Positions 35,185 through 44,183 of a stretch of DNA of 64,000 nt are shown piece by piece; the first letter of the stretch is position 1, and each line of letters starts with the position of its first letter. The stretch is taken from NCBI RefSeq assembly GCF_004310335.1, contig NZ_SIRS01000006.1, positions 36,297-100,296 of the forward strand. The letters run 5' to 3'. The notes below the pieces were generated by a model, which did not search any database, was not told the DNA's origin, and worked only from the letters and a program-made list of their open reading frames with translations. The DNA comes from Hyunsoonleella pacifica (GTDB lineage: Bacteria > Bacteroidota > Bacteroidia > Flavobacteriales > Flavobacteriaceae). The position numbers and the translations under genes are program-made.

Positions 35185-36201
35185 ATGAAAAAATTAACCT
35201 TACTAATAGTACTTACGCTTTCAGTATCGCTTGCAAAAGCTCAAAATGATTTAGATGCTCTTTTAGCCGCAGGTGTTGAAGACGCCGAACGCTTTGCTAA
35301 CGATTATCTAGCACCAGGAACAAATGGTTTAATGCATAGTATGAACGCTAACTGGTTTAATTCAGGTAAGGCAAAACCACTTGGTGGTTTTGAGATTTCT
35401 GTTATTGCCAGTGCAGCTCAGTATGGAGACGATCAGAAGATGTTCAATATGAATACATCTGATTATAATAACATTTCTTTTACGCAAGGTGGAAACCCTC
35501 AGATGGTAGCTAGTGTGTTAGGAGAAAATAACCCTACAGTATTTGTTGATATAGAATATGAAGATCCTATTTTTGGCAACCAAAGTCAAACCCTAGAATT
35601 ACCTGACGGTATTGGAGATGGAACAGGTAATCTATTGCCAACTGCATTTATTCAAGGAGCTTTAGGTTTAAGTAAAGGAATAGAGGTAAAAGCACGATTT
35701 GTGCCAACTATAGATACAGATGAAGTTTCATTAAGTATGTATGGTGCTGGATTGCAAATTGAATTTACAGATTGGTTACCAGCAGACAAATTATGGCCTG
35801 TTGCTGTTTCTGGTGTAGTAGCATATACACACTTAGATGGTAAGTATGATTTAACTGATTCTTCAGGAATTAACGGTAGCGATCAACGTATAGAAAATAA
35901 AACAAATACTTTGCTCTTATCATTAGTAGCATCTACAAAACTTCCAGTAATTAATTTTTATGGAGGTTTAGGTTACATTAAAGGTAAATCAGAATCTGAT
36001 TTATTAGGAACCTATATCGTAACAAACGGAATAATATCCGCAGACCCTATTGTAGACCCATTTTCAGTAGAAAGTGAAGTGTCAGCAGTAAGAGCAACAC
36101 TAGGAACAAAATTAAAATTAGGCTTTTTTAGGCTTAATGCAGAATATCATTTATCTGATTTTAATGCCTTTTCATTAGGGATCAATTTCGGATTCAGGTA
36201 A
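35185..36201 (+). CDS. Outer-membrane beta-barrel protein, DUF6588-like
   Basis: 338 residues. The signal peptide ends SLAKAQ. N-terminal DLDALLAAGVEDAERFANDYLAPGTNGLM and the ANWFNSGKAKPLGGFEISV strand are typical of DUF6588 proteins, with a C-terminal barrel strand FSLGINFGFR. Promoter elements are good: TTG at 35132-35134 and TACATTTG at 35154-35161, 19 bp apart. Function unknown; abundant outer-membrane proteins of this type occur across Flavobacteriaceae. Confidence 0.8.
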   Translation: MKKLTLLIVLTLSVSLAKAQNDLDALLAAGVEDAERFANDYLAPGTNGLMHSMNANWFNSGKAKPLGGFEISVIASAAQYGDDQKMFNMNTSDYNNISFTQGGNPQMVASVLGENNPTVFVDIEYEDPIFGNQSQTLELPDGIGDGTGNLLPTAFIQGALGLSKGIEVKARFVPTIDTDEVSLSMYGAGLQIEFTDWLPADKLWPVAVSGVVAYTHLDGKYDLTDSSGINGSDQRIENKTNTLLLSLVASTKLPVINFYGGLGYIKGKSESDLLGTYIVTNGIISADPIVDPFSVESEVSAVRATLGTKLKLGFFRLNAEYHLSDFNAFSLGINFGFR

Positions 36202-36273
36202 AATATAATAACGACATTATTTTTTCATAAATAATTATTTAGTTTTTTTAGTTAGTTTTTATTTAATTTAGTT

Positions 36274-36305
36274 AAAAAGTGCAGCTATTTTGGTTGCACT
36301 TTTTT
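36274..36305 (+). terminator. Terminator after the DUF6588-like gene
   Basis: AAAAAGTGCA (36274-36283) pairs with TGCACTTTTT (36295-36304). The rest of the gap to the mdh promoter (36306-36491) shows nothing else. Confidence 0.85.
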
Positions 36306-36491
36306 CTTGTTTAATACTTAGTTTTTATAGAATCCTCTGTAGTTTAAAACTTCAAATTGAATTAATCTTAATTTTTTTGTGAAATTTTTAAAGCTTTGCT
36401 CTAAAATAGGCTGGGTTTTTATAGATTTAGTATTCGCAGATTTAACTTAATGTTTGTGTCACTTTTCATTGTTTAAAGTGCTTTAATTAAC

Positions 36492-36539
36492 TAATTTTGC
36501 ATGACTTAAATCATAAGATTGAGTTAGTTGCAATCTTAT
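36492..36539 (+). promoter_or_regulatory. mdh promoter and 5' hairpin
   Basis: TAATTTTG (36492-36499) is the -7 box. About 14 nt further on, ATAAGATTG (36513-36521) pairs perfectly with CAATCTTAT (36531-36539) around a 9-nt loop, so the mdh transcript would begin with a hairpin. It lacks a T tract and is not a terminator; mRNA protection is one possibility. Confidence 0.55.
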
Positions 36540-36586
36540 GTTTTTGTGTTAAAAACATAAATCACAAACAATCTAAACATAAAATT

Positions 36587-37513
36587 ATGAAAGTTACCGT
36601 AGTTGGAGCAGGAGCAGTAGGTGCAAGTTGTGCCGAATATATCGCTATCAAAGATTTTGCATCTGAAGTTGTATTGTTAGACATTAAAGAAGGTTATGCC
36701 GAAGGTAAAGCTATGGATTTAATGCAAACAGCTTCTTTAAATGGTTTTGATACCAAAATTACAGGAGTAACAAATGACTATTCTAAAACAGCAGGAAGTG
36801 ATATTTGTGTAATAACATCAGGTATTCCTCGTAAACCAGGGATGACTAGAGAAGAATTAATTGGGATTAATGCTGGTATTGTAAAAACAGTATCTGCTAG
36901 TTTGATTGAGCATTCTCCAAATACTATACTTATTGTAGTAAGTAACCCAATGGATACTATGACTTACTTGGTACATAAAACTACAGACTTACCAAAGCAT
37001 AAAATTATAGGTATGGGTGGCGCTTTAGATTCTGCACGTTTTAAATATAGATTAGCAGAAGCGTTGGAAGCACCAATTAGTGATGTAGACGGTATGGTAA
37101 TTGGTGGGCATAGTGATAAAGGTATGGTGCCATTAACAAGCCATGCTACGAGAAATAGCATTAAGGTATCTGAGTTTTTAAGTGAAGAGCGTTTAGAACA
37201 AGTTGCAGCAGATACTAAAGTAGGTGGGGCAACTCTAACTAAATTATTAGGAACTTCGGCTTGGTATGCGCCAGGAGCTGCAGTAAGTGGTTTGGTACAA
37301 GCTATTGCTTGTGACCAAAAGAAAATGTTCCCATGTTCTACATATTTAGAGGGAGAATACGGGTTAAATGATATCTGTATTGGTGTACCTGTAATTTTAG
37401 GAAGAAATGGTATTGAGAAAATTGTGGATGTACCATTAAGCGATGCTGAAAAAGAGCACATGAAAGCAAGTGCAGAAGGTGTTTCTAAAACTAACGGGTT
37501 GTTAGAATTGTAA
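36587..37513 (+). CDS. mdh: Malate dehydrogenase
   Basis: 308 residues from the ATG at 36587. A longer frame opening with TTG at 36497 starts inside the -7 box and is rejected. The Rossmann motif is VVGAGAVGASCA, the malate-type substrate loop is GIPRKPGMTREE, VSNPMDTMTYLV follows, and catalytic His is in VIGGHSDKGMVPL. Lactate-dehydrogenase-like fold, NAD-dependent, TCA cycle, cytoplasmic. Confidence 0.97.
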   Translation: MKVTVVGAGAVGASCAEYIAIKDFASEVVLLDIKEGYAEGKAMDLMQTASLNGFDTKITGVTNDYSKTAGSDICVITSGIPRKPGMTREELIGINAGIVKTVSASLIEHSPNTILIVVSNPMDTMTYLVHKTTDLPKHKIIGMGGALDSARFKYRLAEALEAPISDVDGMVIGGHSDKGMVPLTSHATRNSIKVSEFLSEERLEQVAADTKVGGATLTKLLGTSAWYAPGAAVSGLVQAIACDQKKMFPCSTYLEGEYGLNDICIGVPVILGRNGIEKIVDVPLSDAEKEHMKASAEGVSKTNGLLEL

Positions 37514-37539
37514 TACCAATAAGATTTTAAATATATTTA

Positions 37540-37571
37540 GGCTATCAAAATAATTTTGATAGCCTTTTTTT
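37540..37571 (+). terminator. Terminator after mdh
   Basis: GGCTATCAAAAT pairs with ATTTTGATAGCC and is followed by seven T residues. Confidence 0.92.
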
Positions 37572-37584
37572 ATTCAAAAATATT

Positions 37585-38538
37585 ATGAAAAAAATAATAG
37601 TATTTGCTTTTGTGTTTTGTTTGTTTTCCTGTGAATTGATAAAACCTAAACAAGAGTATAGATTTGTATATGGTTTTGAAAATGATATTGGGTTGTCTGG
37701 TATAGAGATTAAAAATACCATAGCAGTAATTCAAGAAAGATTAGTGAATTTTGGTGTTGCATCAACTGTTGAGCGTTTCGGAAAAAATCAAATAGAGGTA
37801 AAGATTAAAGCAAATGAACTTAATATTAAAAGAGTAGATAGATTAATTGCAAACAGAGGAAAACTTGAGTTTTGGGAGTTATACCCTGGTAATGAGTTTC
37901 GTGTTTTTTTGAATGATTTCAAAATCGATAAGGAAAAATTAGGTAACAGTACTGCAATTGATACTATTATTGGAGATAAAGTTTCGTTAATTAATTTAGT
38001 GACTTCAAATGGATATAATTTTGGACCTGAAATATTTTACTTTAATGTTAGTGATACAACTTACATTAATAATGTTTTATTTAATAACTCTTCAAAAGTC
38101 ACTTTACCATATGCTAAAAGAAAAGTTGAATTTTTATGGGGGATTCCTGATGCTTCTGGAAATGTTGCTTTATATGCGGCTAAATCAAATAGTGAAAATA
38201 AACCACCTTTAACAGGAGAGGTTATAACCAGGGCTAGACAAGTATTTGGAGTCACGGGTAAACCTGAAATAGCAATAAAAATGAATGAAGAAGGTGCTTT
38301 AATTTGGGAACGTATTACAGGAAAAGCGTTTCAAAATCGAACAAGTATAGCTATTACTTTAAATGATATTGTATATTCTGCTCCTGGTGTAACTTCTGGT
38401 GCGATAAAAGGAGGGAATTCTTCTATTTCGGGTAATTTTACACTAGATCAAGCGCAAGACTTGGCTGCAATTTTAACAGCTAAAAAAACGATTCCGAAAC
38501 TAAAATTATTAGAACAAACAACCATAGGGAATAAATAA
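37585..38538 (+). CDS. Stand-alone SecD periplasmic-domain lipoprotein
   Basis: 317 residues with a lipobox (CLFSC, Cys16) and no membrane helix after it. Residues ~40-100 match the SecD P1 base (IQERLVNFGV, LEFWELYPG). Residues ~205-300 match the P1 head: LTGEVITRARQVFG, GKPEIAIKMNEEGALIWERITG and SAPGVTSGAIKGGNSSISGNFTL. These blocks are close to those of the full SecDF encoded ~0.8 kb downstream. All 12 transport helices are absent, so it cannot work as SecD alone. It may bind translocating chains or the SecDF head from the membrane surface (inference). Confidence 0.85.
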   Translation: MKKIIVFAFVFCLFSCELIKPKQEYRFVYGFENDIGLSGIEIKNTIAVIQERLVNFGVASTVERFGKNQIEVKIKANELNIKRVDRLIANRGKLEFWELYPGNEFRVFLNDFKIDKEKLGNSTAIDTIIGDKVSLINLVTSNGYNFGPEIFYFNVSDTTYINNVLFNNSSKVTLPYAKRKVEFLWGIPDASGNVALYAAKSNSENKPPLTGEVITRARQVFGVTGKPEIAIKMNEEGALIWERITGKAFQNRTSIAITLNDIVYSAPGVTSGAIKGGNSSISGNFTLDQAQDLAAILTAKKTIPKLKLLEQTTIGNK

Positions 38539-38550
38539 CCTTTATTTTTT

Positions 38551-38558
38551 TATATTTG
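38551..38558 (+). promoter_or_regulatory. -7 box for the 38563 gene
   Basis: TATATTTG ends 4 nt before the ATG at 38563, implying a leaderless transcript. Confidence 0.65.
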
Positions 38559-38562
38559 CCGC

Positions 38563-39180
38563 ATGACTCTAAAAAAGTACATAGGCGTAATCGTCGTTAT
38601 ACTTACTTTACTTGGTATTGTAGACCAACAACAGGTTGATGTACATAACCAAGAAATTGTATTGGAGTTTAATACTGCTAAGCATACATCTGTAGATAGC
38701 CAATCCACAATTTCATTATTAAAACAGGAACTTAAAACTCTTGGTGTTACTGATTTTAAGGTTGTTGAAAAAGGGAATGGAAAATTAAAAATCACATATT
38801 TTAGTAATGTAGATGTATCTTCTGTAAAGCGCATTTTAATTAAACGAATAAAATCAGAGTTAAATACTTCAAATGAAGAAGATTTACCGTTTAATTTACC
38901 TTTTGAAGATCATGATGAAGTAGTCTATAATTTAGATGTTCATGAAATTCAAAATGGACATGAAACAAATCCCGGGCTTAACGGTATAGTAGTTTTAGAA
39001 TTAAAGCCCAAGGCTGACAGGTTTTTTAAACCTAAAACAAGCTTATACCTAATACATGATTACTTAGATAAAGATAGTGTCAATTCAAAACAGGCATTCA
39101 ATCTTCATAAAAAAAATGTACATGCATTAAAAAAAGCATTACAGCAAATACCTGAAGTTAGGGCAGGACCTCGCTGCTAA
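38563..39180 (+). CDS. Small membrane-anchored protein upstream of secDF
   Basis: 205 residues with an N-terminal helix (KKYIGVIVVILTLLGIV) that is either an anchor or a signal. The segment ISLLKQELKTLGVTDFKVVEKGNGKLKITYF resembles, in pattern, the SecD P1 base repeat (VLRKRIDQFGVTQPNIQRLGN). It may therefore be a third, more distant relative of that domain. It ends in VRAGPRC with a single Cys. Function unknown; placement suggests a link to SecDF. Confidence 0.6.
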   Translation: MTLKKYIGVIVVILTLLGIVDQQQVDVHNQEIVLEFNTAKHTSVDSQSTISLLKQELKTLGVTDFKVVEKGNGKLKITYFSNVDVSSVKRILIKRIKSELNTSNEEDLPFNLPFEDHDEVVYNLDVHEIQNGHETNPGLNGIVVLELKPKADRFFKPKTSLYLIHDYLDKDSVNSKQAFNLHKKNVHALKKALQQIPEVRAGPRC

Positions 39181-39315
39181 AGGAAAAAGGTTTTAATTTT
39201 CCTAATATACCTCTGTTTAGGTGTTTCAGAAATACCTATAAACAAGCAACCTAAAACCTTAAAAGTTGCTCAAATCACAATAATTATAAAAGTTGTCAAA
39301 TCTAAAGGCAAAATA

Positions 39316-39323
39316 TATATTTG
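39316..39323 (+). promoter_or_regulatory. secDF promoter
   Basis: TATATTTG with a TTG at 39293-39295, 20 bp upstream; leader about 33 nt. Confidence 0.7.
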
Positions 39324-39359
39324 CGCGTTTAGAAAAATTTTGACCATAAACATTTAAAA

Positions 39360-42353
39360 ATGCAAAATAAAGGAGTAGTTAAATTATTTGCTATTTTGTT
39401 TGGTTTGGTAAGTATCTACCAACTATCATTCACATTTAAAGCAAATCAAATTGAAAGAGAAGCAGAAGAACTAGCCATAAGCAAGTTTCCTGAAACAGAA
39501 GACGACTATCGTGCTAAGCGAAGTCTAGAAGAAATAAACTATTTGGATGCGAAAGCAACGGATACTGTTTTTGATATACTAGTAGCTGATTATACCTATA
39601 ACGAGGTAAAGCAAAAAGCGATGAACTTGGGATTAGACCTAAAAGGAGGTTTAAATGTAATTCTTCAAGTATCAGTAAAAGACATTTTAAAAGGATTAGC
39701 TAACAATACTAAAGACCCTGTATTTAATACAGCTTTAGAAAATGCTTCAGAACTTCAAAAAAACAGTCAAAATACATATTTGGAGGATTTCTTTATCGCT
39801 TTTGATGCGATTAAAGGCGATACAAAGCTAGCATCTCCAGATATATTTTACACTAAAGCCTTAGATGGAGAAATTACAGGAGGGATGTCTGATGAGCAAG
39901 TGCAAGGCATCATTGAAACTAAAATTGATGAATCAATAGTTTCAGCATTTGAAGTATTACGTAAGCGTATTGACCAGTTTGGTGTAACTCAGCCTAATAT
40001 TCAACGTTTAGGAAATTCAGGTCGTATTTTAGTAGAATTACCAGGTGTAAAAGATATAGAGCGTGCAACTGGATTATTACAAAGTACAGCACAATTAGAA
40101 TTTTGGGATGTATATAAAGGGCAACAACTACAACAGTTTTTATTTCAGGCAGATCAAGTATTAAAAGATATTGTTGAAGTAAAACAAGAAACAGAAGAAG
40201 TTGAGCCACAAGATCAAGAAGATGCAACTGAAGACAAAATTGATGAGCTTTTAGGAGAAGCTGCAACAGACTCAACTGAAGTTGATGTGCTATCTGCAAA
40301 CCCATTAGGAAGCTTAATAAAAGGTTTTGGATTTCAAGGAGGACCAGTAGTAGCCTCTTTTGCAATAAAAGATAAAGCAACGGTACTTGAATATTTAAAC
40401 AAACCTCAAGTAAGAGCTTTGTTGCCAGCGGAATTACGTTATGTAAAGTTTGCGTTTAGCAAGCCAGAAAAAAATAGCGAGGTCGTAGATTTATATGCTT
40501 TAAAAGGGAATAGAGATAGTACACCAGAGCTAAGTGGCGCTGTAGTAACAGATGCGAGACATACTTTTGGACAAACAGGACAACCAGAAGTGTCTATGCA
40601 AATGAATAGTAAAGGTGCAAAGATCTGGGAAGAAATGACAGGTAGAGCCTATCAACAAGGCGGTCAAATTGCTATAGTTTTAGATAATGTAGTGTATTCG
40701 GCACCAGGTGTAACTTCAGGACCAATTTCAGGTGGGAATTCTTCAATATCAGGAAACTTTACGTTGAATGAAGCTATAGATTTAGCAAACGTTTTACGTG
40801 CAGGTAAATTACCAGCTTCAGCAGACATTATACAAAGTGAAGTTGTAGGACCATCACTAGGTCAAGAAGCTATAGATAGTGGTACGATGTCTTTCTTAAT
40901 AGCATTGGCAGTAGTATTGTTATGGATGATCTTCTACTACGGAAAAGTAGGTGGATTTGCAGATATTGCTATGTTGTTAAACATTTTATTAATCTTTGGT
41001 GTATTATCAGGATTGGGAGCAGTATTAACACTACCAGGTATTGCAGGTATTGTATTAACAATAGGTATGTCGGTAGATGCCAACGTACTAATTTTTGAGC
41101 GTGTTAGAGAAGAATTAGCAAAAGGAAAAGGACAAAAAGAAGCTATTCAAGACGGGTTTAGTAATGCATTGTCCTCTATATTAGATGCCAATATTACTAC
41201 AGGATTAACAGCATTGATTTTATTCATTTTTGGTACAGGCCCAATTAAAGGATTTGCAACAACCCTGTTAATAGGTATCGCAACATCATTATTTACAGCT
41301 ATCTTTATTACAAGACTATTAGTAGATTGGTACACCAACAGAGGTGGAGAATTAACATTCTCAACAGGAATTACTAAAAACTTGTTTAGAAACATCAATG
41401 TAGAGTTCTTAAAGAAAAGAAAGATAGCTTACATTATCTCAGGAATATTAATAGTAGTAGGTTTAAGTTCATTATTCACAAATGGTTTAGATCAAGGTGT
41501 AGATTTTGTTGGAGGTAGAACCTATCAAGTGCGTTTTGCGCAAGATATGAATGCTTCTGAAATTACGGATGTTTTATCAGGCCCAGCAGTATTTGGTAGT
41601 GCCAATGCCAAAACATTTGGAGATGCTAACCAATTAAAAATCACTACAAAATATAAGGTAAATGAAACAGGAGCTGAGGTTGATGAAGAAATAAGATCAT
41701 CATTATTTAAAGCCTTACAGCCTTATTTTGATGGAATGACTTATGAAGATTTTATAAGCGACGCAGAAGATAAAACTGTAGGATTAATGCGTAACGATAA
41801 AGTAAGTCCAACTATTGCAGATGATATCAAAAAAGCATCATTCTGGGCAATCTTAGGGTCGTTAATTGTAGTATTCTTATACATCTTGTTCCGATTCAAA
41901 AAATGGCAATACTCATTAGGAGCAGTAGCAGCGGTATTCCACGATGTACTTATCGTATTGGGGATCTTCTCGCTAACCTATAAGTTTATGCCATTTAATA
42001 TGGAAATAGATCAAGCATTTATAGCGGCAATCCTAACAGTAATAGGGTATTCATTAAACGATACCGTGGTAGTATTCGATAGAATTCGAGAATTCTTTAA
42101 CGAGCATACTAGTTGGGAATTCAATCGTGTGGTGGATTCCTCATTAAGCAGTACATTAAGTAGAACCTTAAATACATCGCTTACCACATTGGTAGTATTA
42201 CTATCCATCTTTATTTTTGGAGGAGATTCCATCCGAGGATTCATGTTCGCACTTATAGTAGGTGTTATAGTAGGTACCTATTCATCGTTATTTATTGCAA
42301 CACCAATAATGTACGATTCAGTAAAAAAATTAGAAGGAAAAAAGAAAAACTAA
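39360..42353 (+). CDS. secDF: Protein translocase subunit SecDF (fused)
   Basis: 997 residues, the SecD-SecF fusion usual in Bacteroidota. SecD half: TM1 (VVKLFAILFGLVSIYQL), GLDLKGGLNVILQV, large P1 domain (~100-490) including a Glu-rich insertion around 270-310, then five helices with GMSVDANVLIFERVREE. SecF half: starts near 690, with GVDFVGGRTYQVRF, P4 domain, and helices carrying GYSLNDTVVVFDRIREFF. It uses proton-motive force to pull preproteins into the periplasm. It stands before a terminator and after two P1-related genes. Confidence 0.97.
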   Translation: MQNKGVVKLFAILFGLVSIYQLSFTFKANQIEREAEELAISKFPETEDDYRAKRSLEEINYLDAKATDTVFDILVADYTYNEVKQKAMNLGLDLKGGLNVILQVSVKDILKGLANNTKDPVFNTALENASELQKNSQNTYLEDFFIAFDAIKGDTKLASPDIFYTKALDGEITGGMSDEQVQGIIETKIDESIVSAFEVLRKRIDQFGVTQPNIQRLGNSGRILVELPGVKDIERATGLLQSTAQLEFWDVYKGQQLQQFLFQADQVLKDIVEVKQETEEVEPQDQEDATEDKIDELLGEAATDSTEVDVLSANPLGSLIKGFGFQGGPVVASFAIKDKATVLEYLNKPQVRALLPAELRYVKFAFSKPEKNSEVVDLYALKGNRDSTPELSGAVVTDARHTFGQTGQPEVSMQMNSKGAKIWEEMTGRAYQQGGQIAIVLDNVVYSAPGVTSGPISGGNSSISGNFTLNEAIDLANVLRAGKLPASADIIQSEVVGPSLGQEAIDSGTMSFLIALAVVLLWMIFYYGKVGGFADIAMLLNILLIFGVLSGLGAVLTLPGIAGIVLTIGMSVDANVLIFERVREELAKGKGQKEAIQDGFSNALSSILDANITTGLTALILFIFGTGPIKGFATTLLIGIATSLFTAIFITRLLVDWYTNRGGELTFSTGITKNLFRNINVEFLKKRKIAYIISGILIVVGLSSLFTNGLDQGVDFVGGRTYQVRFAQDMNASEITDVLSGPAVFGSANAKTFGDANQLKITTKYKVNETGAEVDEEIRSSLFKALQPYFDGMTYEDFISDAEDKTVGLMRNDKVSPTIADDIKKASFWAILGSLIVVFLYILFRFKKWQYSLGAVAAVFHDVLIVLGIFSLTYKFMPFNMEIDQAFIAAILTVIGYSLNDTVVVFDRIREFFNEHTSWEFNRVVDSSLSSTLSRTLNTSLTTLVVLLSIFIFGGDSIRGFMFALIVGVIVGTYSSLFIATPIMYDSVKKLEGKKKN

Positions 42354-42375
42354 CTCAAAACTATTTTTCTTTAAA

Positions 42376-42406
42376 AGCCCATTAACGATAGTTAGTGGGC
42401 TCTTTT
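42376..42406 (+). terminator. Terminator after secDF
   Basis: AGCCCATTAAC pairs with GTTAGTGGGCT (one T-G pair), followed by CTTTTT. Confidence 0.85.
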
Positions 42407-42499
42407 TGTAGCGAGAATATATAATTCTCTAGTTTTATTTATAAGAGAAAGGGTTTTTTCCTCGGGGTCGAGCCTAACATTGTGCTGATCTTTTGTTTT

Positions 42500-42524
42500 G
42501 TCATTCCTGCGAAGGCAGGAATCC
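42500..42524. repeat. Dispersed palindromic repeat, short form
   Basis: ATTCCTGC (42503-42510) and GCAGGAAT (42515-42522) around a GAAG loop; it shares its arms and flanks with the copy at 9503-9551. It lies in the gap 42407-42649, which also has a hairpin GAGAAT/ATTCTC near 42413-42429 and is otherwise empty. Confidence 0.75.
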
Positions 42525-42649
42525 ATAATACAATAAAGGTGTATAAAGTAATCTTGTTTTTTTATTTGAATAAAACAAAAGGATGTTGCTGCAATCCCTA
42601 ATCCATTCGTTTATTTCAATTCCAAAACCTAAATTATGTAAGTATTTGT

Positions 42650-43434
42650 CTAAGTCTTTTCAGTGATTATATATAAATAATCGCCTAGATCATTGTTATA
42701 AGATTGCATAACGTCTTTTATAGTATCATTAGAAATATCTTCCCTTAATTGTTCCAGCCCTTGTTCTACTTCAGTTTTGTTAGACAAATGCGAAAATGAT
42801 GAAATACCATGACGTATCTGCTCATTAAAATAGAACTCAGGGTTGTTCTTACCACAGTATAAAAATTGGTCTTCCAAATCAGGTTTTATAAAATAGGTGT
42901 CAGTATTTTTCAAAACCAATCCTGCATTTAAAATAGAAGTGGTTACTGCTTCTAAAGAGGGCATTTGCTTAATGGAATCTTGTAACATTTTTGGGAAATA
43001 GTAGTTAAGCAATACCCTTGCATTTGTTTTGGGGTTGAGGTAAAAATCACGATACGTCCTTTTGGTTTTAAAACACGATGCAATTCAATAAAAGCATTTT
43101 TTAAATCAGTCCAATGATGAATAGTTAGCGATCCAATAATTCCATCAACCGATACATCATCCAATCCCGTATATTCAGCAGTACCAATACGCCAATCTAT
43201 AGAATTATTTAGCAGTTTAGCTTTTTCAAGCATCAGTGCAGATGGATCAATGCCAATAAAATGATAGCCTAATTGTTGTAGCGCATTCGTATAATTTCCC
43301 GAACCACAACCAATATCCAAATAAACACCATCAAAATTAGGCTTCAAGTGATCTAAGAGATTCTTGCTAAGAAGTGGATCAGCTTTTCGTGTTAAATTAT
43401 AATTACTACCAATTGTATCATACTTTGCTGCCAT
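42650..43434 (-). pseudogene. Class I SAM methyltransferase, frameshifted
   Basis: Two reading frames make one protein of about 260 residues. The first (43434 down to ~43010) has motif I YLDIGCGSGNYTNAL, FIGIDPSALMLEKA and the LKPKGRIVIFTSTP strand. The second (~43010 to 42650) continues in the next frame with LNYYFPKMLQDSIKQMPS to the natural end. Restoring one base at ~43010 (a TGG codon after GGGTAT) rejoins them as GYWLNYYFPKM. It is either a true single-base deletion or a sequencing error. The dispersed repeat lies ~125 bp past its 3' end. Confidence 0.8.
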
Positions 43435-43524
43435 TATTAATATTTGGTGTTTAGGATTACCTAAAATACGATTTTAATCTGCTAAGTGAAAATGTGTGCT
43501 ATTCTCAAAAGATTGTTCTGTAAT

Positions 43525-43749
43525 TCAATTAGGTAAAACATCACAAAAAATGCCCTGAGTTTTTAATTGATTTATAATGTCAGTTTCGCTCAGATTTGTA
43601 GTAGCCTCAATTTTTAAAACATTATCAATATCTTCAATATCAACAGACCATTTTATAATATCGGCATTGCCATCAAAAATAGATTTTACTTGTTTTATAC
43701 TCTGCTTAGTTTCTATGTTAGTACGAAGAATAAAAAGTTGCGTATTCAT
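43525..43749 (-). CDS. Small HMA-like (ferredoxin-fold) protein without CxxC
   Basis: 74 residues from the ATG at 43749; an in-frame ATG at 43782 would overlap the upstream gene. The pattern LFILRTNIETKQSIKQVKSIFDG, SVDIEDIDNVLKIEAT and DIINQLKTQGIFCDVL is that of a heavy-metal-associated domain. The metal-binding Cys pair is replaced by Asn-Ile-Glu-Thr, so metal binding is not expected. It is the third gene of the small sigma operon. Confidence 0.6.
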   Translation of the reverse strand: MNTQLFILRTNIETKQSIKQVKSIFDGNADIIKWSVDIEDIDNVLKIEATTNLSETDIINQLKTQGIFCDVLPN

Positions 43750-43771
43750 TTCGTAGTTAAAATAATGAAAG

Positions 43772-44170
43772 TTAGTCATCATTAGATTGTTTTTGATTTA
43801 TTCTATTTAAATAATCTTCATAGGCTTTATTGCCTTCTTCTTTCCAAAATTTATCATAGTGTTTCCATTTAGAGAAATCACGTTTACCATCTTTTCTGTG
43901 TGATGATTTGTCCTTGTCAGAAGAACACTTTCTGCTACTACTACCGCAGCCACCAATTAAGACTTTAAAAAGAATAAACAGTCCTGCAGCTTGCCAGTAT
44001 GTTACTGAGGGGAGACCAAATAGTTCTGGCATCAGCCAATTCCAAAGCCACATTAGTACAAAACCAAAGAGTATAGCTAGTCCAGTAATGGCTATAATTC
44101 CGAAAATAATCATACCAGCAATTTCGCCTGGTGATTTACCTCTCATTTTATGTTTAAAGAAATTTGACAT
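43772..44170 (-). CDS. Small membrane protein in a sigma-factor operon
   Basis: 132 residues. Two membrane helices (GMIIFGIIAITGLAILFGFVLMWLW and TYWQAAGLFILFKVLI) are followed by GGCGSSSRKC and a charged tail predicted to face the cytoplasm. It lies 13 bp after the sigma gene and just before the HMA-like gene. A role in holding the sigma factor at the membrane is possible from position only. Confidence 0.65.
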   Translation of the reverse strand: MSNFFKHKMRGKSPGEIAGMIIFGIIAITGLAILFGFVLMWLWNWLMPELFGLPSVTYWQAAGLFILFKVLIGGCGSSSRKCSSDKDKSSHRKDGKRDFSKWKHYDKFWKEEGNKAYEDYLNRINQKQSNDD

Positions 44171-44183
44171 GAGTATATTGTTT

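Noticed and set aside
35185-35260. tRNA or rRNA genes in the window
   Set aside because: No GGTTCGAATCC-type T-arm with matching acceptor stem or rRNA core sequence was seen here or in any gap inspected by eye.
36497-36586. N-terminal extension of malate dehydrogenase
   Set aside because: It would start at TTG inside the -7 box, and the ATG at 36587 begins directly at the Rossmann strand.
36964-37461. 165-codon ORF antisense to mdh
   Set aside because: Shadow of a well-conserved metabolic gene.
39994-40380. Leu-rich ORF antisense to secDF
   Set aside because: Leu richness comes from complementing Gln/Glu/Lys-rich sense codons; no membrane-protein pattern.
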